Part shown: in pieces, positions 9,616 through 18,507 of the stretch
How the letters are laid out: each line of letters starts with the position of its first letter
How positions within the stretch are numbered: the first letter of the stretch is position 1
Assembly: GCF_013114835.1 (NCBI RefSeq)
Contig: NZ_JAAVLW010000001.1
Span: 248,001-312,000, forward strand
DNA: 64,000 bases
Direction: 5' to 3'
DNA from: Bradyrhizobium archetypum
GTDB taxonomy: Bacteria > Pseudomonadota > Alphaproteobacteria > Rhizobiales > Xanthobacteraceae
The notes under the pieces: generated by a model
Told to the model about the DNA's origin: nothing
Seen by the model: only the letters and a program-made list of their open reading frames with translations
The model's database searches: none
Translations under genes and position numbers: made by a program

Positions 9616-9934
9616 CAGTCGCCCCTATGGCGACACCCCGGCAATTCTTTCGGAAATTGGCTTGCGCAGGTTGGTTAGACGACCGCCACACTCGCAACGA
9701 GTTGCTACACTTTGGCGCGAGCGCCCATAGCCGTCGCATTAACGAGAAGGGCCGAGCGCGATCATGAGAAAGTGGTCTGACGCGCGAGGCAACGCGCCTT
9801 CGTGTTGCAGGTCGGCGCCGGGGGTGTTGAGATACGCATTTTGCTCCGGCCGTGATATCAGTCCTTCGCGGTAAAGCCTCCGCGGGCGAATGTTAAAGAT
9901 GTTTCTCGCATTGATAAGCATCGGAGATATAGGG

Positions 9935-10513
9935 ATGGAAGGGGAAGCCTTTCTTTGGTTGGTCCGGCATGCGGTAGTCGTCAATACTATCGAAGGAACG
10001 ATCTCGCCTTCGGGCGCTCCGGCCGATCTCAGCGATCGGGCGCATTTGGACGCCGTGCGAAGGCGCTTGCCGCGGGACGCCGCAAGCTATGCGAGTCCGT
10101 CTCAACGGACTGTCGATACCGCGCGCGCATTCGAGCTTGATCCGATTCTCGTGCCTGAGTTTCGGGAGCAGGACTTCGGGGATTGGACCGGCCGACGTCA
10201 CGACGATCTCGCCGCTCTCGGAGAAGAAGGGTACGCCGAGTTCTGGAAGGATCCCGCTCGTTCAAGCCCACCCGGCGGCGAGAGCTTCGAAGATCAAATT
10301 GCGAGGGTTCGGGATGGATTTCGTAAAATAGCTGCTGGTCCAGCAACGCTCGTCGTGCATTCCGGCACTATTCGCGCCGCGCTCTGCGTAGCTCTCGATA
10401 TCACACCGCGAGCAGCGTTGCGCTTCGTAATCGATCCGCTGTCGATCACCCGAATTGATCGGCTACGGCACGATTGGCGGATTGTGTCGGTCAATCAGAA
10501 TGTCGCGTTATGA
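9935..10513 (+). CDS. Histidine phosphatase, probable alpha-ribazole phosphatase (CobC/CobZ role)
   Basis: Phosphoglycerate-mutase-fold phosphatase, predicted to remove the phosphate from alpha-ribazole-5'-phosphate or adenosylcobalamin-5'-phosphate at the end of the nucleotide-loop pathway. LVRHA near the start gives the catalytic RHG-type His; ASPSQRTVDTA, EQDFGDWTG (as in other CobC phosphatases), PPGGESF and LVVHSGTIRAAL complete the family pattern. I chose ATG 9935 because GGAGATATAGGG precedes it; an in-frame ATG at 9890 is possible. It converges on cobT with a 6-base overlap. In E. coli naming this is cobC; rhizobial cobC is a different gene at 28872. Confidence 0.8.
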   Translation: MEGEAFLWLVRHAVVVNTIEGTISPSGAPADLSDRAHLDAVRRRLPRDAASYASPSQRTVDTARAFELDPILVPEFREQDFGDWTGRRHDDLAALGEEGYAEFWKDPARSSPPGGESFEDQIARVRDGFRKIAAGPATLVVHSGTIRAALCVALDITPRAALRFVIDPLSITRIDRLRHDWRIVSVNQNVAL

Positions 10514-11563
10514 GCGATTCGGAATGCTGGCTTGCGCGAAGGTCGCCATGCCGTTGTGCAGAGCGCATGCAAGCCGCAGGATCGGCAATGCAAGCGCGGC
10601 GCCCGACCCCTCCCCTAACCTGAGGTCCAGATTGAATAACGGCTGCACATTCAGCGCCTCAAGAACTAGGCGGTGCCCCTGCTCGGCCGATTGATGCGAC
10701 GATAAGAGAAAGGGCCGACACGACGGATTAAGATGCACCGCCGTCAACGCCGCGACGGACACGATGAAACCGTCGATCAGGATCGGGAGGCGACGCTGTG
10801 CGGCGGCGATGATCGCGCCCGTAATAGCAGCAGTTTCAAGACCGCCGACCGCGCACAGGATCCGCTCGGCAGAAGTTCCTGGTCTTGTAAGGTCATGACG
10901 AGCCAGCGCTGCATCAATCAGGTGCGCCTTGCGCGCACGGCTGTCTGCATCGATCCCGGTGCCATTGCCGGTCACCTGCTCGGCGCGGATGCCAAGCAGG
11001 GCGGCGGCGACTGCCGCAGAAGTCGTGGTGTTGCCGATCCCCATGTCACCAAGGATCAGAAGATCCGGCTCTGCTGAGGCCGCCCGCGCGATAGCGCGCT
11101 TGCCGCAGCCGAAGGCGAAGGCGACCTCGCCCAACTCAAGCGCCGCTTCCTTGCTGAAATCCCGGCTGCCCTGGCGCGGCTTGTCTGTCACGACTCCCGG
11201 GACGGGCTGTTCGGCGAGCGTTCCGGCATCGACGATTTCCAGACTTAAGCCCAGTTCGCGCGCGAGAACCGAAATTGCTGCACCGCCTGACGCGAAATTC
11301 GACATCATCGCGATCGTAACTTCCTGAGGATAGGCCGATACGCCCTGCGCGACGATGCCGTGATCCCCTGCAAAGACGATGATCGGCGCGCGCTCGGCTC
11401 GAGGCCGGTCGGTTTGTTGCAGACCGGCCAGCTCGATCGCGAGGTGCTCGAGGCGACCCAGCGCACCGGTCGGCTTGGTGAGCTCGGCCTGACGGGCCAG
11501 GGCGGCATCGCGATGGAAGATCGAAACGCCCGGGCACTCCTGGTAGACCCACTCGGGTAGCAT
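10508..11563 (-). CDS. cobT: Nicotinate-nucleotide--dimethylbenzimidazole phosphoribosyltransferase
   Basis: Transfers phosphoribose from nicotinate mononucleotide to 5,6-dimethylbenzimidazole, giving alpha-ribazole phosphate. The 351-aa protein shows TKPTGALGRLEHLA near the N-terminus, VFAGDHGIVAQGVSAYP, LLILGDMGIGNTTTSAA, and the C-terminal LRLGEGSGAALALPIL, all CobT hallmarks. ATG 11563 fits the usual length; an extended frame upstream is noise. It ends the cbiM-cobF-cobT transcript below the 13.1-kb riboswitch, and its substrate is supplied by BluB at 32286. Not to be confused with the cobaltochelatase subunit also called CobT. Confidence 0.95.
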   Translation of the reverse strand: MLPEWVYQECPGVSIFHRDAALARQAELTKPTGALGRLEHLAIELAGLQQTDRPRAERAPIIVFAGDHGIVAQGVSAYPQEVTIAMMSNFASGGAAISVLARELGLSLEIVDAGTLAEQPVPGVVTDKPRQGSRDFSKEAALELGEVAFAFGCGKRAIARAASAEPDLLILGDMGIGNTTTSAAVAAALLGIRAEQVTGNGTGIDADSRARKAHLIDAALARHDLTRPGTSAERILCAVGGLETAAITGAIIAAAQRRLPILIDGFIVSVAALTAVHLNPSCRPFLLSSHQSAEQGHRLVLEALNVQPLFNLDLRLGEGSGAALALPILRLACALHNGMATFAQASIPNRS

Positions 11564-11615
11564 GTCGTCCTGCCCTTGGTGATTGTTCAAAATGCCAGCA
11601 GCCTTCGTACGAGTG

Positions 11616-12365
11616 CTACGACACGCGCTTGAGGATGTAGCTATCCATGATCCAGCCGTGCCTGGCGCGTGCTTCCTGTCGGGTGGCAACGATGCCTGGC
11701 CCCACTTCTGCGAGCGCACCTGACATGGTGATTTGCCGGGGCATCCCGAGATAGGCGCCCCACCAGATATGTAGTCCGTTCGGATCGAGCCACTGGAACG
11801 CGGCACCCCCATCGAGCATGACGACCACGGTGTCGGTGCCGGACGGCCAACCGCCTTCGCGCAGCCGCCGTCCGGTGGTGACGAGAAAAGGCTCCCCAAT
11901 GTCGTTCAGCGGCAGTGAATGTGCGGCGCAAAGCGCCTGGATCGACGTGATGCCCGGGACGACCTCGATCATCGGCAACGGATCAAGCTTTCGTGCGATC
12001 CGCAAGCTCGAATCGTATAGCGAAGGATCGCCCCAAATCAGCAGGGCAACGCGCCCGCAATCACCGAGATGCGCCGCAATCGCTCGGGACCAGCTCACTG
12101 CGACGGCGTCGTGCCATTCGTCCACTCCCTTGCGGTAGCCCTCCTGCGCCGTGTCGCGAATGGGCAGGTCGAACTCGGCAACGCGCGTACGGCTGTTCGT
12201 CAAGGCTTGCGCGCAAATCAGCCGGCGCAGGTCGGCGAGATCGGACTTTACCGGGCCCTTGCGCGGAATCAGCACCAGGTCAGCCGCATTGATTGCGCGG
12301 ATCGCAGCAAGCGTGAGCTGCTCGGGATCGCCGCAGCCAATGCCTATCAGGGAGAGTGTCAGCAT
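11616..12365 (-). CDS. cobF: Precorrin-6A synthase (deacetylating) CobF
   Basis: SAM-dependent C1 methyltransferase that releases acetate from precorrin-5, a step specific to the aerobic pathway. The 249-aa protein starts LTLSLIGIGCGDPEQLTLAA, the tetrapyrrole methylase glycine loop, and includes ALLIWGDPSLYDSS and EVVPGITSIQALCAAHSLPL, with a CobF-type C-terminus WIMDSYILKR. It lies 49 bases after the CbiM-like gene and 52 before cobT. Its presence, with cobG and cobN, marks the aerobic cobalt-late route. Confidence 0.95.
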   Translation of the reverse strand: MLTLSLIGIGCGDPEQLTLAAIRAINAADLVLIPRKGPVKSDLADLRRLICAQALTNSRTRVAEFDLPIRDTAQEGYRKGVDEWHDAVAVSWSRAIAAHLGDCGRVALLIWGDPSLYDSSLRIARKLDPLPMIEVVPGITSIQALCAAHSLPLNDIGEPFLVTTGRRLREGGWPSGTDTVVVMLDGGAAFQWLDPNGLHIWWGAYLGMPRQITMSGALAEVGPGIVATRQEARARHGWIMDSYILKRVS

Positions 12366-12414
12366 CGCGTTATGAGTCGGGGCGGCCGCGACTTGCGACC
12401 GCCCTTAGGCCATC

Positions 12415-13092
12415 TCAGGCGGCGTTGTGAAGCCGATAAGTAACAAGACCATCGGCCGTCACAGCTCTCAGTGATTTCGCCAGTGCCAGCACGGCTAGAT
12501 CGGCCAGCGGCTCAATTACTATGACGAGCGCGTAGGAAGCGGCGAAAGACGCGATGGAGGCGAGGTTCTCGGCCGCAAAGCCCGCACCATACAGCGCCCA
12601 GAAGGCGACCCACGCCACGATTCCGGATTGATAGGCGGTCGAAAGCGCAAGTGCCTGCCGATACTGCAGGTCAACATAGGCGGTGTTGCGAGGAATGATC
12701 CGCCCGGCCAGCGCCTGGATCGCAAACAAAGGCACCAGCAGCGTAGTCACGTTCATACCATATTGCGGCAGGTCGGTCGGCACGAAGAACAGCCCCTGCA
12801 GCAGAAGACCAAGCGCCAGGCCGAACGCGGCTGGCGCTGCGCCGAACAGGAGAAACAGCGTCGAGCCGAGAATGAAATGCACCTCCGAGACCCCCATCCG
12901 GAAATGCGGCAGGAGTTCGAAGAACGAGAAAACCAGGACCGTTGTTGCGATGGTGCGCACCGCGAATGAAACAACCCCCTGCTCGCGCACGGTTTCGACC
13001 GTGAGCTTGAGAGCGCAGCCGCCGGCAACGGCACCCGTCGCGTAACTCAGCATGAGCTTGGCGCCCGTAACGGTACCTGGTTCGATATGCAT
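12415..13092 (-). CDS. CbiM-family energy-coupling-factor cobalt transporter component
   Basis: Integral membrane protein of 225 aa with several hydrophobic segments (for example FHFRMGVSEVHFILGSTLFL-like helices through LGLLLQGLFFVP). It begins MHIEPG; in CbiM/NikM proteins the N-terminal amine and His2 help bind Co2+ or Ni2+, and that His is present. HFRMGVSEVHF is also family-like. No cbiN, cbiQ or cbiO accompany it here, so either those are elsewhere or this is a solitary type. A cobalamin riboswitch directly upstream (13140-13330) argues for cobalt rather than nickel. A ribosome site AGAAGGGA stands 10 bases before ATG 13092. Confidence 0.85.
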   Translation of the reverse strand: MHIEPGTVTGAKLMLSYATGAVAGGCALKLTVETVREQGVVSFAVRTIATTVLVFSFFELLPHFRMGVSEVHFILGSTLFLLFGAAPAAFGLALGLLLQGLFFVPTDLPQYGMNVTTLLVPLFAIQALAGRIIPRNTAYVDLQYRQALALSTAYQSGIVAWVAFWALYGAGFAAENLASIASFAASYALVIVIEPLADLAVLALAKSLRAVTADGLVTYRLHNAA

Positions 13093-13139
13093 GACTTACG
13101 TCCCTTCTGCCGTCACACCCGACGGCGCTGGTGTTAAGA

Positions 13140-13330
13140 ATTGCAGGGCCGGTCTCCTCGCTCGCGGTTCGAAACGGGTCCTGGCTTCCCAAGCTTGACG
13201 GCCCAGTGGCGGATCGGAGCCCCTCACCGCTTACAGGCGCGGGCGCGGCCGGAGCTTTGGGCGCCGCATTCACGTCCGCCCTTGCCCGTTCCCGATTATG
13301 CTCCGGCGCTTTGCTCCGCTTCGAGCACCA
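13140..13330 (-). promoter_or_regulatory. Cobalamin riboswitch upstream of cbiM-like-cobF-cobT
   Basis: On the minus strand in order: GGGAACGGGCA, GCCGCGCCCGCGCCTGTAAGC, a CCACTGGG core, TTGGGAAGCC, and GCGAGCGAGGAGACCGGCCC, the conserved B12-aptamer blocks. No T-run terminator follows; instead a perfect hairpin (GCCGTC...GACGGC) abuts the AGAAGGGA ribosome site of the CbiM-like gene, so control is probably at translation initiation. Boundaries are approximate. Confidence 0.88.
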
Positions 13331-13395
13331 TGCCTGCTCTGTGTGCTCCTTCCGAGGAGACGTCAAGGGGCTGGCGAGATCGGGCGACGGCATCA

Positions 13396-14124
13396 TCATA
13401 AAGTCTCTCCCGCCAGCGCGCCGAAAAGAATGACCGCCGCCGTCGTTGCGGCGGTCGCTTGCGCGAGCTGCTCTGCGAGCTGTGCAATCGTGGTGCGGAC
13501 AATCCGCTCCTCGGCGCGGCCCAGAGACTCCGCAAATAGCGCCGGCGTGTCGGGAGCCATGCCGTGCTCTATCAGCTTTGCCGCGAGCGCCGGGAATGTG
13601 CGCTTGCCCATATAGACCGCGGTCGTCGATTCCGGATCGGCCAGTGCCGCCCAATTGAGATTCGCGGGCAACCGCCCGGTGACATCTGCGCCGGTCACGA
13701 ACTGGACGCGGCGCGAGGTGCGCCGGCGGGTGAGTGGAATGCTGGCGCGCGCTGCCGCAACGTAGGCTGAGGTGACGCCTGGAATGATCTCGTAGTCGAT
13801 GCGCGCCGCGCGCAGCGCCTCGATCTCTTCTTCAAGCCGGCCGAAGATGCCGGCGTCTCCCGATTTCAAACGTACAACGCGGGCGTTTGCGGCGGCGCAG
13901 TCGATGAGCAGCCGGTTGAGGTGCTCCTGTTTGGCTGAGGGCCGGCCCACACGCTTGCCAACCGCTACCAGATTGGCCCCGGCTCGGGCGTAATCGAGGA
14001 TCGCGCCCGAGGCAAGGTCGTCATACAGCACGACATCAGCAGCGCGCAGACGCGCAGCCGCCTTGAGCGTCAGGAGCTCGGGATCGCCTGGGCCGGCCGA
14101 GACAAAGGAAACAAAGCCGCTCAC
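13396..14124 (-). CDS. cobA: Uroporphyrinogen-III C-methyltransferase
   Basis: Methylates uroporphyrinogen III at C2 and C7 with SAM to make precorrin-2, the entry to the corrin branch. The 242-aa protein has VSAGPGDPELLTLKA, VVLYDDLAS, VRLKSGDAGIFGRLEEE and IIPGVTSAYVAAARASIPLT, the standard SUMT signature set, without the CysG oxidase/ferrochelatase domain. The start is GTG 14124, overlapping the cobB stop as GTGA. It closes the cobL-E-M-B-A run just before the second riboswitch. Confidence 0.95.
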   Translation of the reverse strand: MSGFVSFVSAGPGDPELLTLKAAARLRAADVVLYDDLASGAILDYARAGANLVAVGKRVGRPSAKQEHLNRLLIDCAAANARVVRLKSGDAGIFGRLEEEIEALRAARIDYEIIPGVTSAYVAAARASIPLTRRRTSRRVQFVTGADVTGRLPANLNWAALADPESTTAVYMGKRTFPALAAKLIEHGMAPDTPALFAESLGRAEERIVRTTIAQLAEQLAQATAATTAAVILFGALAGETL

Positions 14125-15434
14125 CTGTCCTCCGCAATGAGGTGGAAGAACGTGCCGGTGGCGTAGCCGCGTCGCGAGCCCGTCTCCGCAACGACCGCGC
14201 CAGTCGCGTCGCGCACGATAGCCAGAGGTGTATCGGGCTGCGAGACAATCGTGGAGTAATGGAATTCATGGCCGCGCAGGAGCGCTCTGGCCTGATATCC
14301 GGGCATCGGCAGAGCGAGTTCCGCAAGTCGATAGCCCAGATGCATGCGACGTTGGGCAAAACTCGTCTCCAGGCCGAGCAGTCCGGTCATCTCGTGGCGT
14401 GTGCCGCCACCCTCGGTCAAGGCGGTGCCCAGCACCATGTAACCGCCGCATTCGCCATGCACCGGCCGTGTCTCAGCAAAGGATTTTAGCGCACGGCGGA
14501 ATTGGCGATTTGCCGCGAGTTGGCCGGCGTGCAATTCCGGATAGCCGCCGGGCAGCCAGCAGACGTCGGCACTGTCATCAGGACCCTCGTCGGCGAGCGG
14601 CGAGAAGGTCGCGATCTCGGCACCGGCGGCACGCCAGGCCTCCAGCATGTGCGGATAGACGAACGAGAATGCGCCGTCGCGCGCCAGAGCGATGCGCTGG
14701 CCGGGTGGCTTGACGCTCGGGCCGTGTGCGGCGCATGGCGCCGTCGAGGCGCATGCCGCCGATTGCAACACTGCATCGAGATCGACATGCTCGGCGACGA
14801 AGCGGGCGGCTTCCGCGATCAGGCCGTCGACCTCGCCCTGCTCCTCAGCCTGCACCAGGCCAAGATGCCGCTTCGGCAAGCTGATCGCGGCGTGGCGGGG
14901 CAACGCCCCGAACACGGCAATGCCGGCGCCTGCCATGGCACGGCGCACCAGGTCCTCGTGCCGGGTGCTGGCGACGCGGTTGAGAACGACGCCGGCAAGA
15001 CGCACGCCTGCGCGGAAATCGCGCAGTCCCGCAGCCACCGCCGCGGCGGTTTGCGCCTGTCCGGAGGGATCGATCACAAGCAGGACCGGCCAGCCCATCA
15101 TCTCGGCGATATCGGAGGTAGCGCCGGTCCCCGAGAGGCCCCGTGTGGCAACGCCGTCGAATAAGCCCATCGAACCTTCGGCCAGAACGAGATCCGCATT
15201 CGCACCGCGCGAAGCGAGCGCCTCGATCGCTTCGCGGTGCATGGCCCAGCTGTCGATGTTGACGGAGGTGCGCCCCGCGGCGGCCGCATGAAAGGCGGTA
15301 TCGATATAATCGGGCCCGCTCTTGAAGCACTGGACCTTCAGCCCGCGATCGCGATAGGCGCGCGCCAACGCCAGCGTCAGCGTCGTCTTGCCGACACCGG
15401 ATGCAGGCGCGGAGATGACGAGGCTCGCCGTCAT
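14121..15434 (-). CDS. cobB: Cobyrinate/hydrogenobyrinate a,c-diamide synthase
   Basis: ATP- and glutamine-dependent amidation of the a and c side chains, preparing hydrogenobyrinate for cobalt insertion by CobN. The N-terminal P-loop reads SAPASGVGKTTLTLALARAY; the C-terminal class I glutamine amidotransferase domain has GECGGYMVLGTAL with the catalytic Cys and a late HEFHYS. About 437 aa. ATG 15434 overlaps the cobM stop as TGATG, and a GTG three bases upstream (15437) is also possible. Confidence 0.95.
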   Translation of the reverse strand: MTASLVISAPASGVGKTTLTLALARAYRDRGLKVQCFKSGPDYIDTAFHAAAAGRTSVNIDSWAMHREAIEALASRGANADLVLAEGSMGLFDGVATRGLSGTGATSDIAEMMGWPVLLVIDPSGQAQTAAAVAAGLRDFRAGVRLAGVVLNRVASTRHEDLVRRAMAGAGIAVFGALPRHAAISLPKRHLGLVQAEEQGEVDGLIAEAARFVAEHVDLDAVLQSAACASTAPCAAHGPSVKPPGQRIALARDGAFSFVYPHMLEAWRAAGAEIATFSPLADEGPDDSADVCWLPGGYPELHAGQLAANRQFRRALKSFAETRPVHGECGGYMVLGTALTEGGGTRHEMTGLLGLETSFAQRRMHLGYRLAELALPMPGYQARALLRGHEFHYSTIVSQPDTPLAIVRDATGAVVAETGSRRGYATGTFFHLIAEDR

Positions 15435-16216
15435 CACGAGCCTTCCGGAAAGCGCGGCGTCGGCCCGAGCGGCCGATAGCGGCGGTCATAGTCGACGGCA
15501 TACAGGCGGCTCTCTCCGAAATCTTCCGAACCCAGTGTGCGGCCAACCAGAATAACGGCCGTGCGCTCGAGCTCGGTGCTTACAGCAGAATCCAGCGTAC
15601 CGAGCGTAGCGCGAATGATGCGCTGATCCGGCCAGCTTGCGCGCCAGACTATTGCGACCGGGCAGTCTCCTCCGTAGTGCGGCGTCAGCTCATCAATTAC
15701 CCTAGAAAGCAGATGGATCGAGAGATGGATGGCGAGCACCGCACCGGTCGCGGCGAAGGTGGCGAGCTTCTCGCCTTTCGGCATCACGCTCGCCCTGCCC
15801 GGCATCCGCGTCAGGACGACCGATTGCACAAGACCTGGCAGCGTGAGCTCAGCCTCGATCGCGGCCGCGGCGGCGGAAAAGGCCGGCACGCCGGGCGTGA
15901 TTGAATAGGAGATTTGAAGCGCGCGCAGGCGGCGCAATTGCTCGCCCATCGCCGACCAGATCGAGAGATCCCCGGAATGTAGCCGTGCGACGTCCTTGCC
16001 CTTATGATGCGCGGCGACGATCTCCGACATGATGTCGTCGAGCGACAGCGGCGCGGTGTTCACGATCCGTGCATCCTTTGGGCAATGGGCAAGAACGCCC
16101 TGGGGTACGAGAGAGCCGGCATAGAGGCAGACCGGACAGGCGGCAATCAGATCGCGACCGCGCAAGGTGAGCAGATCAGCTGCTCCCGGTCCGGCGCCGA
16201 TGAAGTGCACCGTCAT
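15434..16216 (-). CDS. cobM: Precorrin-4 C11-methyltransferase
   Basis: SAM-dependent methylation at C11, giving precorrin-5. The 260-aa protein opens [19 protein letters not shown] and contains [35 protein letters not shown] and [14 protein letters not shown], matching CobM/CbiF. The ATG overlaps the cobE stop as ATGA, so the genes are translationally coupled. Confidence 0.96.
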   Translation of the reverse strand: MTVHFIGAGPGAADLLTLRGRDLIAACPVCLYAGSLVPQGVLAHCPKDARIVNTAPLSLDDIMSEIVAAHHKGKDVARLHSGDLSIWSAMGEQLRRLRALQISYSITPGVPAFSAAAAAIEAELTLPGLVQSVVLTRMPGRASVMPKGEKLATFAATGAVLAIHLSIHLLSRVIDELTPHYGGDCPVAIVWRASWPDQRIIRATLGTLDSAVSTELERTAVILVGRTLGSEDFGESRLYAVDYDRRYRPLGPTPRFPEGS

Positions 16217-16581
16217 TCGGCGTCTCCTTCCGCGATCGCTGCGGTCGCCGTCCGATCCTGCGAGAGGGCCCGCGTCGAAACAAGGCGCGCACCACGGCCG
16301 GCGACCGCAAGCGCCGCGGCTTCGGCGACGGAGCCCGTACCGAACTTCGCCTTGATGGATTCTGACTGTGTGGGCGTGGCAATGCCGGCCAGGACATCGG
16401 CCGAAACAGGCCGGATCGGCACGTTGAGTTCGCGCGCCAGCAATTTGAGCGCGGCGGTTTCGGCCTTGTCGCTGACCGTTGCAACTGCCGCGAGATCTTC
16501 AGGACCGCCCGCGGCGGCGAGAGCTTCGCGCAGCGCAGCCAGTGTGACCTCCCGCTTGAACCCCAGACCTGCGACTTTCAC
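16213..16581 (-). CDS. cobE: Cobalamin biosynthesis protein CobE
   Basis: Small protein related to the C-terminal domain of CbiG; its exact role in the aerobic pathway is not settled. It reads [20 protein letters not shown], then [19 protein letters not shown] and [18 protein letters not shown], as in CobE/CbiG-C. I prefer GTG 16581, which overlaps the cobL stop as GTGA and has GGAG at a good distance, over ATG 16596, which lacks a ribosome site. Confidence 0.88.
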   Translation of the reverse strand: MKVAGLGFKREVTLAALREALAAAGGPEDLAAVATVSDKAETAALKLLARELNVPIRPVSADVLAGIATPTQSESIKAKFGTGSVAEAAALAVAGRGARLVSTRALSQDRTATAAIAEGDAE

Positions 16582-17759
16582 TTGACTGCACTCCATTGCA
16601 CGACCGGCCGCACCGCTTCCCAGGAGCGGTAGCGGCCGAGGTGACCCGCATGCGCAATCTCGATTCGCATCAACTCGCCACCGTGGCGTTGATGAAGGTC
16701 CGAGAGTAGCGCCTCGGTCTCCAGCGTGACGGCATGCGCAACTAACCTCACTCTCGGCTCAATGCGCGACCACACCGCATCGAACATCCTGGCGTCGAGC
16801 CCTCCGCCGATGAAAACGGCTTGCGGTGTCCCAAGGCCCGAGAGGATATCTGGCGCTATTCCCTCAACGATGGCGATCCGATGCGTCAGACCGAAGGTTG
16901 CCGCGTTGCCGCGGATATTCGCTACGCGATCAGCCCGCGCTTCGACGGCGATCGCCGTGCCACCACAGAGAGCCCATTCTACCGAGATCGAACCTGAACC
17001 GGCGCCAATGTCCCATAATCTGTCGCCGCATCTCGGCGCCAGCGCCGAAAGCGCGAGCGCGCGCATCGGCCGCTTGGTGAACTGGCCGTCATGCACGAAG
17101 AGCGCGTCCGAAAGGCCGGAGCTACGCGGAACGCCGTGCGGTCCATTGGTTTCCAGCGCAACTGTCACCGGACCCGCGCCGCTATCGGCGGCGTAGCTGT
17201 CGGCCCGATATTGCGCCACGGATTCGCGGGCACCGCCGAGCGCGGTGAGCGTCCACAGCCGTGAATCGCCCCAGCCGCGCGCCGTCAACCATTTGGCCAG
17301 ATCTCCGGGCGCCTTGTCGTCGCGCACGAGACAGATAATGCGCGCTCCACGTGTCAGATGCGGCACCAGGCGTTCGAATGGCGCCGCGTGGAGTCCAAGA
17401 CAGACGACAGATTCGAGCCGCCATCCGAGCCGCGCCGCAGCAAGTGAGAATGTCGAGGGCGCAGGATGCGCAATCCATTCGCTCTTGCTGAGCCGTTCCG
17501 CGAGACTGGCTCCTACGCCGTACCAGGATGGATCGCCCGAGGCGAGCACCACCGTCGGACGGCCGCGGCAGGTCAGGACGCAATCTGTCTCGAACGGCAC
17601 CGACCAGGGACGGCCGCGGTCGGCAATCCCTGCCAGCGCGAGATGCCGTTCGCCGCCAAACACCGTCTCGGCTTCCGCAAGCGCCTTTCGGCTTGCATCC
17701 GAGAGGCCGGCAAGGCCATCTTCGCCAATGCCGATAATCGTCAGCCAGGGATCATGCAT
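16578..17759 (-). CDS. cobL: Precorrin-6Y C5,15-methyltransferase (decarboxylating)
   Basis: Bifunctional enzyme of 393 aa that methylates C5 and C15 and decarboxylates the C12 acetate. The N-terminal CbiE-like half has LTIIGIGEDGLAGL, VVLASGDPSWYGVG and PAPSTFSLAAARLGW; the C-terminal CbiT-like half has LWDIGAGSGSISVEWAL, a class I methyltransferase SAM site, and AVFIGGGLDARM. ATG 17759 is back-to-back with the plus-strand cobK start, sharing two bases, so its ribosome site lies inside cobK. Transcription must arrive from cobJ across antisense cobK or from a promoter inside cobK. Confidence 0.95.
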   Translation of the reverse strand: MHDPWLTIIGIGEDGLAGLSDASRKALAEAETVFGGERHLALAGIADRGRPWSVPFETDCVLTCRGRPTVVLASGDPSWYGVGASLAERLSKSEWIAHPAPSTFSLAAARLGWRLESVVCLGLHAAPFERLVPHLTRGARIICLVRDDKAPGDLAKWLTARGWGDSRLWTLTALGGARESVAQYRADSYAADSGAGPVTVALETNGPHGVPRSSGLSDALFVHDGQFTKRPMRALALSALAPRCGDRLWDIGAGSGSISVEWALCGGTAIAVEARADRVANIRGNAATFGLTHRIAIVEGIAPDILSGLGTPQAVFIGGGLDARMFDAVWSRIEPRVRLVAHAVTLETEALLSDLHQRHGGELMRIEIAHAGHLGRYRSWEAVRPVVQWSAVK

Positions 17760-18507
17760 GATGCGCGCCCTCATTCTGGGCGGAACAAGCGATGCCAATC
17801 TGCTCGCGGACGCTGTGGCGCGCGCGGGGTGTAATGCGATCTATTCCTATGGAGGTCGCACCCGCGCCCCGGCGAACCAGCCGCTGCCGACCCGCATCGG
17901 GGGGTTCGGCGGCGTGAATGGCCTTGCCGAGTTCATTCGACGCGAGGGAATAACGCACCTTGTCGATGCAACCCATCCCTTCGCGGCCGAGATGAGCCGC
18001 AATGCGGTTGCAGCGTGCGAGACGACCGGAACACCGCTGATCGCGCTCGAGCGCGCACCCTGGGCAAAAGAGGCCGGGGACACTTGGATCGAGGCCGCGG
18101 ATATCACCTCGGCTGCCGCAGTGTTGCCGAACAATCGCGCGCGGGTATTTCTTGCGATCGGACGGCAGCACATCACAGCTTTCAGCGCCAGGCCGCAGCA
18201 CGCCTACACTTTGCGGTTTGTCGATCCTCCCGATCGACCACTGCCATTTCCGGATGTCGATGTCATTGTGTCGCGCGGACCATTCACCCTCGCCGGCGAA
18301 TTGGAGATGATGCGCGCGCGCGGCATCGAATGGGTTGTTGCCCGCAATGCCGGTGGAGCGGGCGCGCGTGCCAAGATCGACGCTGCGCGCGAGCTCGGCC
18401 TTCCCGTCGTGATGCTCAAGCGGCCCGAATTGCCTGACAGGCCGCGGGTCGAAAGCGTGACGGAGGTCATGCATTGGCTCCGTCATCGGGCATGCCTCGG
18501 TGCATAG
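17758..18507 (+). CDS. cobK: Precorrin-6A reductase
   Basis: NADPH-dependent reduction of precorrin-6A to 6B. The 249-aa protein has LILGGTSDANLLADAV, LVDATHPFAAEMS, FLAIGRQHI and the C-terminal LGLPVVMLKRPE, typical of CobK/CbiJ. It is the only plus-strand gene in the 10.5-26.4 kb run. It starts at tandem ATGs (17758 and 17761), the first overlapping the cobL start codon, and its end overlaps the convergent cobJ end by 25 bases. Its promoter would have to lie inside cobL. Confidence 0.94.
   Translation: MMRALILGGTSDANLLADAVARAGCNAIYSYGGRTRAPANQPLPTRIGGFGGVNGLAEFIRREGITHLVDATHPFAAEMSRNAVAACETTGTPLIALERAPWAKEAGDTWIEAADITSAAAVLPNNRARVFLAIGRQHITAFSARPQHAYTLRFVDPPDRPLPFPDVDVIVSRGPFTLAGELEMMRARGIEWVVARNAGGAGARAKIDAARELGLPVVMLKRPELPDRPRVESVTEVMHWLRHRACLGA

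Larger units (their letters stand above)
7338..9934. other. Gene-poor accessory region
   Basis: No intact gene of recognisable family. Contains one copy of a dispersed repeat with a response-regulator remnant (8073-8545) and an sRNA-like terminated module (9551-9615). Minus-strand frames at 7641-7871 and 7694-8071 are open but unlike any family I know, and lack good ribosome sites. The texture, with short broken frames, is that of decayed symbiosis-island DNA. Confidence 0.6.
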
